Positions 5,405 to 10,925 of a stretch of DNA of 12,124 bases are shown here, one piece after another. Source of the DNA: Planctomycetales bacterium (lineage in GTDB: Bacteria; 4484-113; JAFGCY01); assembly GCA_024645305.1 (NCBI GenBank), contig JAHEFU010000073.1, forward strand, positions 1 through 12,124, given 5' to 3'. Under the pieces are notes generated by a model. The model had not been told where the DNA came from. It did not search any database and was given only the letters and a program-made list of their open reading frames with translations. A program made the translations under genes and the position numbers. Position 1 is the stretch's first letter, and every line of letters starts with the position of its first letter.

Positions 5405-7084
5405 ATGTCAGACAAGCCAAATCTAGCGGAAGCCCTGCGTAGGATCATGGATCTCACATATCCCCCGCGCACGCTTTCCATCAGGACCACAAAAGCGCTG
5501 GGCTACCGCCTGGCCAAGCCCGTCACGGCCCGCGGCAACCAGCCTTCGCGCCCGCTGTCACTCGTGGACGGCCTCGCCATCATGTCCCGCGACCTCAAGG
5601 CCAGCACCTGGCTCAAGCAGCATGCTGAGGAAAGCGGCCAGAGCATGGAGGATGAACCCGATGAGGCCACGGAGGAGCAGCTTGAGGAGGACGATGAGCT
5701 GCTGCACGACGAGGAGGCGATCACCGCCGATGCCGCGATTGACATGTCGCTGATCGGCAGCGATGAGAAGGTCCGCCGCCGCTCCGCCGCGCCCGAGGGT
5801 GAGGAGGATGACGAGGAGGAAAGCTTCGAGTCCCTGCAGATTGACGCCGCGGAGGCGGAGTTTGCCGAGGAGGGCTATGAGGACAGCGGTCCGGCCGTCA
5901 CCGCACAGGAGCGCAGTGAGCTGCCGGATGTACCCCCCGCGGAATTCACGCTGCGCCCGCCACCGCAGAGCAACCGCAAGGAAGAAGCCCTGCGCAACGG
6001 CCAGGCGATCGCCATTTCCATCGGTGAGGAAGTGCCGCGCGGAGCGGACATGGTCTTCCCGGTGGATGACCTGGTGCCCCTGCCCGGTGAATACGAATTC
6101 GATTACAAGGAACCCCCCAAGCCTGAGCCGGACCGCCGCCGCCGCAGGCGACGCGACGAGCCGGAGCCGGAGGATGCCGCTCCCGTGGAGGAGCCGCCCC
6201 GGGACTGGGAACTGGTGAACCATTATCAAAGAGGCACCGTGGAGCTGCCCCGCAGCTTCGAGAGGCCGCCGCGCAACCTGCTGCCGATCGGCTCCTGGGC
6301 CCGCAACAAGGAAGCCATGATTCCGGAGAAGGCCGTGCTCGGCCCGCTGGATCTCGCCATGCTGCGTGCCCTGCGCGTGGATGAGGTGGAGGTCTTCCGC
6401 AAGCCGGTGGTGGGCATCGCCAGCCTCGGCCTGCCCTTCCCCGTGGCCGGACGCGCCGGCGGGCAGGAGAAGCGCGATGAGGAATGCCCCATCGCCACGG
6501 CCTGCTACCACCTCTCGCAGAGTGCCCAGGTGGCTTCGCTGAACATGGGTTATGCCCCGGGCGGCTTCCGTGAGCTGCGCAACGCGATGAAGATCTGGAC
6601 GAGCCAGGTGGACCTGCTGTATATCGTCGGCGGTTCGCACCACCGGCACCGCTCGCTGGCGCATGACGTGATCGCCTCGCTCGGTACGATCTACATGGCC
6701 GGCATTGATGTCGATCCCTGCCGGCATATCACGGCCGGCAAGGTCAACGGCCGCCCCGTGATCGCCATGCCGGGTTCCATGCCCGAGGCGATCAGCGCTT
6801 TCCTGGCCTTCGTGCGTCCGCTGTCCCACAAGTACCTGCGTCCTCGCAATTTCCAGTCCACGGAGCAAGTGGTGCTGGAGCAGGGTTCGCGGATTAGCGT
6901 GGAACGTGACTGCCTGCGCCCGATCCGCTACCGTCGTGACCGCGAAACGGGCCGCCTGACCACGCGTTATGCCGGACAGGAAGGTGACCCCTGGCTGGAT
7001 TACATCCGCGGCCAGGCCCTGCTGCCGGTGGAAGCTGGACGCGAATACGGTGACGGTGAGGAAGTCGAGGTCCTGATCTACTAG
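5405..7084 (+). CDS. MoeA-like protein with insertions and altered active site
   Basis: This 559-residue protein compares with about 411 for E. coli MoeA, which inserts molybdate into adenylylated molybdopterin. The MoeA order is visible: an N-terminal part (1-63; ALGYRLAKPV, QPSRPLSLVDGLAI), GQAIAISIGEEVPRGADMVF (200-218), an IPEKAVLGPLDLAMLRAL block (306-323), the molybdopterin-binding fold (about 334-475; VVGIASLG, IVGG, AGKVNGRPVIAMPG) and a C-terminal beta domain (about 481-559). Two low-complexity insertions are extra: a very acidic stretch (about 75-165) and a Pro/Glu/Arg stretch (228-265) with seven Arg in a row at 244-250. Several active-site motifs are changed: the Gly-Glu-Asp, Thr-Gly-Asp-Glu and Asp-x-Asn motifs of MoeA are not found, while Asp55 in VDG remains. 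It may be a paralogue with another role. No Mo-cofactor neighbours are visible. The start has no Shine-Dalgarno. Confidence 0.8.
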   Translation: MSDKPNLAEALRRIMDLTYPPRTLSIRTTKALGYRLAKPVTARGNQPSRPLSLVDGLAIMSRDLKASTWLKQHAEESGQSMEDEPDEATEEQLEEDDELLHDEEAITADAAIDMSLIGSDEKVRRRSAAPEGEEDDEEESFESLQIDAAEAEFAEEGYEDSGPAVTAQERSELPDVPPAEFTLRPPPQSNRKEEALRNGQAIAISIGEEVPRGADMVFPVDDLVPLPGEYEFDYKEPPKPEPDRRRRRRRDEPEPEDAAPVEEPPRDWELVNHYQRGTVELPRSFERPPRNLLPIGSWARNKEAMIPEKAVLGPLDLAMLRALRVDEVEVFRKPVVGIASLGLPFPVAGRAGGQEKRDEECPIATACYHLSQSAQVASLNMGYAPGGFRELRNAMKIWTSQVDLLYIVGGSHHRHRSLAHDVIASLGTIYMAGIDVDPCRHITAGKVNGRPVIAMPGSMPEAISAFLAFVRPLSHKYLRPRNFQSTEQVVLEQGSRISVERDCLRPIRYRRDRETGRLTTRYAGQEGDPWLDYIRGQALLPVEAGREYGDGEEVEVLIY

Positions 7085-7234
7085 TGGAAACAGTGCAGGA
7101 TGTAGGGTAAGTGGAAGAAGTCTGAATAGTGAAGTTAGTGAAAGAAGTTTGGCCAACTTTACAGTGATGGCTCACACACTTGAGATGCGGTGCGCTCCAC
7201 GTACTAAGCACTTCTTTTACTTCTTATACTTCTT
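7085..7234. repeat. Convergent spacer with inverted GAAGAAGT-rich repeats
   Basis: After the moeA-like stop, the plus strand carries purine words (GTGGAAGAAGT, GTGAAGTTAGTG, AAAGAAGT; 7111-7148). The opposite strand after the NosL-like stop carries the same kind (GAAGAAGTATAAGAAG, AAAAGAAGTGC; 7242-7210). The two blocks can pair as a long imperfect stem, each following a stop codon in its own direction, so this may act as a two-way terminator. The 20 bases at 7216-7197 (minus) match 10821-10840 (plus) at 17 positions. Confidence 0.55.
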
Positions 7235-7822
7235 CTACTTCCGGCCGCCCTTGCGCAGGCTGCCCCGCCGGTACTTGGCGGAACGGTCCCATTCCTCGGC
7301 GATCCGGGTGACTTCCTCGAATACGAAGTCCCATTGCTGCAGCTCGCCGCCGACTTCCTCCTGTGCCTCAAGCGCGGCCTCCTTGCTGCGGAAACCGTAG
7401 ATGTGCGGTGCCTGGCTGAGTTCTTCATCGCCTGCGGCATCATAGAGGAACCAGGCTTTCTCAACATCCACGAAGCGCATGTTCTGCTCATCGCGCGTCA
7501 TGTAGTCCACGATGTAGATGGCCACCGGCTCCTCGACGTAGGTTTCCATCTTCTCCGCATAGGCGATCGGGCCGGCCACGGCGAAGCTCCAGAGATGCCG
7601 GCCGTTGTCAAAGTCGGCGCGGATCCCGTTGGGGCAGTCCTCCAGCACCAGCTGCGTGATGTCGCAGCGCGTCTTGTGGCGGATGTCCGCGCGGGAGTTG
7701 CCCTGCAGCAGGGCCAGGAAAAGCAGGCAGGCCAGGCTGCCGGGCAGCAGCCGGCGGGCCGGAGCGGACATTGTGTGCAGTTTGTGAAGCATGGTCTTGT
7801 TGGCGCTATTCGCTGATAACAT
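7235..7822 (-). CDS. Exported protein, probably divergent NosL-like
   Basis: This encodes up to 195 residues. Three in-frame ATGs (7822, 7792, 7771) all lack a Shine-Dalgarno. The one at 7771 starts directly at a neat signal peptide (SAPARR, hydrophobic LLPGSLACLLFLALL, cleavage near SRA|D), so the true start is uncertain. The mature part follows NosL order: a Cys-containing strand (TRCDITQL), PNGIRADFDNGRHLWSF, then PVAIYIVDYMT, VDVEKAWFLYD, an IYGFRSKEAALEAQEEVGG segment and a closing FVFEEV. NosL proteins are copper chaperones for nitrous oxide reductase, but the Cys-x-x-Cys-Gly-Met copper motif is absent; only Cys53 and Cys63 remain after the signal. It also lacks a lipobox. No nos genes are nearby, so a copper role is doubtful. 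The basic C-terminus (RRGSLRKGGRK) is unusual. The family call rests on pattern memory. Confidence 0.6.
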   Translation of the reverse strand: MLSANSANKTMLHKLHTMSAPARRLLPGSLACLLFLALLQGNSRADIRHKTRCDITQLVLEDCPNGIRADFDNGRHLWSFAVAGPIAYAEKMETYVEEPVAIYIVDYMTRDEQNMRFVDVEKAWFLYDAAGDEELSQAPHIYGFRSKEAALEAQEEVGGELQQWDFVFEEVTRIAEEWDRSAKYRRGSLRKGGRK

Positions 7823-7829
7823 GCTATCA
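7814..7829. promoter_or_regulatory. Near-perfect 16-bp palindrome, operator candidate
   Basis: TGATAACATGCTATCA equals its reverse complement except at one symmetric pair (positions 6 and 11). It lies in the divergent spacer between the NosL-like and CYTH genes and contains the upstream-most ATG of the NosL-like gene. This is typical of a dimeric repressor site, and it also argues for one of the two later starts. Confidence 0.45.
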
Positions 7830-7865
7830 GACCACCGTAATTCGCCGGCGGTTCCGGGACGGGTC

Positions 7866-7874
7866 TGTTATAAT
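7866..7874 (+). promoter_or_regulatory. Extended -10 promoter of the CYTH gene
   Basis: TGT followed by a consensus TATAAT (7869-7874) forms an extended -10. Transcription from about 7881 would leave a 20-nt leader that includes GGGAG at 7890-7894. No recognisable -35 is present in the GC-rich upstream bases. Confidence 0.6.
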
Positions 7875-7900
7875 CCCTGCCCGCAAGTCGGGAGATGAAC

Positions 7901-8530
7901 ATGGAAGAAAGAGAAATTGAGATCGTCCTGGACGCAAGTCCCGAACCGCACAAGCTGCTGGAGGGTCTGGCGCGCCACCTTGACCTGCCGCTCACGAGCC
8001 TCGGCATGAGCACGACCTATGACCGGATGGTGGATACGCCGGACATGGCGCTTTTGGCCATTGACCACTCGCTGCGCGTCCGGCAGAAACTAGGAAACGT
8101 CTATTCCGGCAATGAGTTCCGCCTGACCTACAAGCGCCCGCTGGCGGAGCATGACACCCTGTTCATCCGCGACGAGTTCAAGCTCAAGCTGACCGAGCCG
8201 GACTACGGCAGCGTGCTGGAATTCCTCGGCAGCCTGACTGAGAGCCTAACGAACCAGAAGATGGCAACCATCATCGAGATCAACGAGCTGGCTCGCGAGG
8301 CCAACCTCGGATCGGATGGTAAGGTGCTCAATGTCTCACTGGATGAATGCCTCTACACCCTGCCCGGCGATGACAGCGAAAAGCACGAAGTGGTGTTCGA
8401 GCTTGAAAGCCACGGTGTCAGTGATGAGGTCCTGCTGGATGCCGCTGCCTGGGTGAGGGAGAATTTCGGCGGCCGGATTGCCGCGGAGGGTAAGTACGCC
8501 CGTGGCCTGCGCCTGCTCGGCCAGCTGTAG
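7901..8530 (+). CDS. CYTH-domain protein (triphosphate-tunnel family)
   Basis: This encodes 209 residues from the ATG at 7901, chosen because GGGAG (7890-7894) is six bases away; an ATG at 7895 would abut it. CYTH proteins bind triphosphates in a beta tunnel and include inorganic triphosphatases, thiamine triphosphatases and class IV adenylate cyclases. Visible marks are the N-terminal EREIEI strand, YDRMVDTPDMALLAIDHSLRVRQ (40-62), FRLTYKRP (73-80), RDEFKLKL (90-97), NVSLDECLYTL, VVFELES (164-170) and the closing KYARGLRLLG (198-207). The hallmark ExExK reads E-I-E-I-V here (5-9), so the lysine is replaced, while the other charged tunnel residues are kept. A plausible role is triphosphate hydrolysis or binding in the cytoplasm; the substrate cannot be told. 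The gene has its own extended -10 and converges with ksgA. Confidence 0.85.
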   Translation: MEEREIEIVLDASPEPHKLLEGLARHLDLPLTSLGMSTTYDRMVDTPDMALLAIDHSLRVRQKLGNVYSGNEFRLTYKRPLAEHDTLFIRDEFKLKLTEPDYGSVLEFLGSLTESLTNQKMATIIEINELAREANLGSDGKVLNVSLDECLYTLPGDDSEKHEVVFELESHGVSDEVLLDAAAWVRENFGGRIAAEGKYARGLRLLGQL

Positions 8531-8589
8531 AAATAAGTAGACAGTGATCCGCGGTGAGGTGTCAGTTCAGGGGCCGATCTGACCACTGA

Positions 8590-8606
8590 TCCCGCCAGAG
8601 GCGGGA
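8590..8606. terminator. Hairpin between convergent CYTH and ksgA genes
   Basis: TCCCGCC, loop AGA, GGCGGGA: a perfect 7-bp stem. No T-run follows on either strand, so it would be a weak terminator, possibly two-way. It interrupts a repeat whose uninterrupted form is seen at the flotillin stop, so it may be a small inserted element. Confidence 0.45.
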
Positions 8607-8623
8607 CTGACTTCTGATCACTA
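8606..8623 (-). repeat. Stop-overlapping 18-nt repeat, copy 2 (ksgA)
   Basis: On the minus strand, TAGTGATCAGAAGTCAGT begins with the ksgA stop codon and differs from the flotillin copy (1372-1355) at one base. The hairpin CCCGCCTCTGGCGGGA and a second TCAGT follow before the shared GGTC. Confidence 0.7.
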
Positions 8624-9523
8624 CTCTTCCTCTTCCCATGCGCGGCCCTTGCGCTTCGCCATCACGCCCATGCCATCCAGCACGTCGCTCAGGCGCACGT
8701 AGTCATCCATCCCGATGTCCTGGGCACGCTTGAGCGGGTCAATCCCCGCCGCCTGCAGGGCCTGTTCCACCTGCTCGGACTTCAGGTGCCCGAAGGCATA
8801 GTTCAGTGAGTTGCTGATGATCTTGCGGCGCTGGCGGAAGACATTCTCCACGAGGTGGAAGTAGATGTCGCGGTTGAGCGGCTGCGGCTTCTCGCTGTCG
8901 GCGAGGGCCCGGACCTTGATCACCGCGCTCTTCACCTTCGGCGGCGGCATGAAGCTCGATTCGGGGACGTCACAGACCATGCGCGGGCTGAGCCAGGTCT
9001 GCAGGTAGATCGAGAAGGAGTTGTAACCCGGGTCCCCGGGACGGGCCGTGACCCGCTGGGCCACCTCACGCTGCAGCATCACCACGGACAGTTCGATATC
9101 TTCGGCGTACTCCACAAGCGTGTGCAGGAAGGCCGAGCTGATCTGGTACGGCAGGTTGGTGACGATCTTCAGCGGATGTCCGTCGGCCTTCGCCCGCTCG
9201 ATCACCTTCTCCAGGGCGTACTTGTTAAAGGCGATGTCGTCGAGTTCGATGTTGGGGTTTTCCGGCAGCACCCAGTTGCGCAGGTAGCGCACCAGGCCAT
9301 CGTCCAGCTCGTAGGCGAAGACCCTCGCGACACGGCGTGCGAGCGAAACAGTGAGCGTGCCCAGGCCGGGGCCGATTTCCACTATGTAGTCCCGCTCAGT
9401 CAGCTCCGCCGCAGTGATGATGCGGGCCAGCACCCGGTCATCGACCAGGAAATGCTGGCCTTTGGCGCGGCTGGGACGGATTCTCGCCCTGTCCAGGGCC
9501 TGCTTTACGAACTGATCGAGCAT
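8621..9523 (-). CDS. rsmA: 16S rRNA adenine dimethyltransferase RsmA (KsgA)
   Basis: This 300-residue enzyme dimethylates the two adjacent adenosines of helix 45 in 16S rRNA, using S-adenosylmethionine, late in 30S assembly. Family marks are clear: GQHFLVD (22-28), SAM motif I EIGPGLGTLT (49-58), the acidic YELDD (71-75), catalytic NLPY (123-126), FMPPPKVKSAVI (191-202) and FRQRRKII (229-236), followed by the small helical C-terminal domain. Length is a little above the usual 270-290, ending in an acidic-basic tail RKGRAWEEEE. I choose the ATG at 9523: a TATAAT lies only six bases upstream (9535-9530), so the mRNA would begin at or beside the ATG. An in-frame ATG at 9550 would lie upstream of that -10 box. 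Neither has a Shine-Dalgarno. The gene is divergent from the PLP enzyme. Confidence 0.95.
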   Translation of the reverse strand: MLDQFVKQALDRARIRPSRAKGQHFLVDDRVLARIITAAELTERDYIVEIGPGLGTLTVSLARRVARVFAYELDDGLVRYLRNWVLPENPNIELDDIAFNKYALEKVIERAKADGHPLKIVTNLPYQISSAFLHTLVEYAEDIELSVVMLQREVAQRVTARPGDPGYNSFSIYLQTWLSPRMVCDVPESSFMPPPKVKSAVIKVRALADSEKPQPLNRDIYFHLVENVFRQRRKIISNSLNYAFGHLKSEQVEQALQAAGIDPLKRAQDIGMDDYVRLSDVLDGMGVMAKRKGRAWEEEE

Positions 9524-9529
9524 GGCGGG

Positions 9530-9537
9530 ATTATAAT
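9530..9537. promoter_or_regulatory. Palindromic -10 serving both ksgA and PLP gene
   Basis: ATTATAAT is its own reverse complement, so a perfect TATAAT is read on the minus strand (9535-9530, towards ksgA) and on the plus strand (9532-9537, towards the PLP gene). Predicted starts are about 9523 (the A of the ksgA ATG) and about 9544 (31 nt before the PLP-gene ATG). No clear -35 is seen either way. Confidence 0.6.
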
Positions 9538-9574
9538 TGCATGCCAGCATGGCAGATGGAATTCAGGAGATTCA

Positions 9575-10768
9575 ATGAGCAAGCACGACAAAAGCAGATA
9601 CGACGGATTCGCGACACGCAGCATCCACGGCGGCTTCGAGGGTGACGAGTACGGCTCGATCATCCCGCCGATCGTGCAGGGCTCGACCTTCCAGTTCCGC
9701 GACGTGGACCACGGTGTGGCCTGCTTCAAGGACCACACCACGGGCTACATCTACACCCGGCTGGCCAATCCGACGATCGATATCCTGGAGCGCAATGTGG
9801 CCTCCCTGGAAGGCGGAGCGGACGCCATGGCCTGCAGCACAGGCATGGGGGCGATCAACACCGTGTTCATGGCCTTCCTCAGTGCCGGCGACCACATCGT
9901 GATGAGCGAGTCCATCTACGCCCCGACACGGATCATCATCGAACGGCACTGGAGCCGCTTCGGGGTGGAGTTCAGCTTCGTTGACAGCACGGACACTGAC
10001 AACATCCGCAGTGCGATGCAGCCCAATACGCGGATGGTCTACGTGGAGACCCCCGCCAACCCGGCGATCGCCGTGACCGACCTCGCCGCGACGGCGGAAA
10101 TCGCCCATGGCAACGGCTGCCTGTTCGTCGTTGACAACACCGTGCTCAGCCCGGTGCTGCAGCGCCCGATCGAGCACGGCGCGGACATCGTGGTGCACAG
10201 CATCACCAAGTCCCTCAACGGTCACACGGATGTCGTGGGCGGGATCATCGTGTATGCGCACCAGGCGCATTTCAAGGAGGCGCACCATGCCTGGTACCAT
10301 CTCGGGGCCACGATGGACCCGCACCAGGCCTGGCTCGTGATCCGCGGGCTGAAGACCCTGGAGCTGCGTGTGAAGCAGGCCCAGAAGAATGCCAAGAAAG
10401 TTGCCAAATGGCTGGAGGCCCATCCGAAGGTCGGGCGCGTGAACTTCCTCGGCCTGAAATCGCATCCCCAGCGCGACCTCAACCGGAAGCAGGCCAGCGG
10501 GCCGGGCAGCCTGATGAGCTTCGAACTGAAGGGCGGGCTCAAGGCCGGCAAGGCCATGATGGACGCGGTGGAGCTGTGCTCACTCGCGGTCAGCCTCGGA
10601 GGCGTTGACAGCCTGATCCAGCACCCGGCCAGCATGACGCACACGGGCATGACGAGCGAGGAACGGGCTAAGGCCGGCATCCCGGATGGACTGGTGCGCT
10701 TCAGCGTGGGCTGCGAGACCGCCAAGGACATCATCGCCGACCTTGAACAGGCGCTGGAGAAAGTGTAG
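9575..10768 (+). CDS. Cys/Met-metabolism PLP enzyme (gamma-lyase/sulfhydrylase type)
   Basis: This encodes 397 residues, the family's usual length. The ATG at 9575 has AGGAG five bases upstream. The fold-type I signature is complete: YTR (60-62) reaching the neighbour's PLP phosphate, STGMGAI (88-94), Tyr115 stacking on PLP, Asp187 on the pyridine nitrogen, Lys212 in SITKSLNGHTD as the Schiff-base lysine and Arg375 for the substrate carboxylate. SLIQHPASMTH (346-356) is like methionine gamma-lyase and O-acetylhomoserine sulfhydrylase. The cysteine that methionine gamma-lyase usually carries just after the PLP tyrosine is Pro117 here (IYAPT), so I do not assign that activity. Candidates are cystathionine gamma-lyase or synthase, O-acyl/succinylhomoserine sulfhydrylase, or a broad lyase, acting in the cytoplasm on sulfur amino acids. 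It is divergent from ksgA with an overlapping promoter. Confidence 0.9.
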   Translation: MSKHDKSRYDGFATRSIHGGFEGDEYGSIIPPIVQGSTFQFRDVDHGVACFKDHTTGYIYTRLANPTIDILERNVASLEGGADAMACSTGMGAINTVFMAFLSAGDHIVMSESIYAPTRIIIERHWSRFGVEFSFVDSTDTDNIRSAMQPNTRMVYVETPANPAIAVTDLAATAEIAHGNGCLFVVDNTVLSPVLQRPIEHGADIVVHSITKSLNGHTDVVGGIIVYAHQAHFKEAHHAWYHLGATMDPHQAWLVIRGLKTLELRVKQAQKNAKKVAKWLEAHPKVGRVNFLGLKSHPQRDLNRKQASGPGSLMSFELKGGLKAGKAMMDAVELCSLAVSLGGVDSLIQHPASMTHTGMTSEERAKAGIPDGLVRFSVGCETAKDIIADLEQALEKV

Positions 10769-10925
10769 GGAAGGATTGAGGTTGGAGTTTGGAGTTTGCA
10801 GGTTTTTGGGGAGGAACTGGAAGAAGTACTTAGTGCCTGGTAGCGGCGTGGCAGGGTGACGCCAGCACGCTAATCTGTGCATCAGGGCATGCCGTCCACA
10901 AGGCAGGGGGGTGCACCGGACCTCC
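10769..10925. other. Convergent non-coding spacer with repeat words
   Basis: No gene is visible. The PLP stop is followed by GGTTGGAGTTTGGAGTTTG-type words (10780-10798). The bases 10821-10840 match the repeat near 7197-7216 at 17 of 20 positions in inverted orientation. A bulged inverted repeat gcgtg/cacgc lies about 10846-10871. Near the CNNM stop the minus strand reads AGTGGGG then AGTGAGG twice. No U-rich terminator is seen. Confidence 0.45.

Noticed and set aside
5558..7156. A 532-codon open frame on the minus strand opposite the moeA-like gene
   Set aside because: It mirrors the third-position GC bias of the real gene, shows no domain or ribosome site, and extends into the repeat spacer. 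The plus strand has a clear MoeA architecture.
8855..9574. 240-codon in-frame extension upstream of the PLP enzyme
   Set aside because: It runs antisense through ksgA. The PLP gene has its own Shine-Dalgarno and ATG at 9575 and standard length from there.
10845..10915. Possible terminator between the PLP and CNNM genes
   Set aside because: The stems are short and bulged and no T-run follows on either strand.
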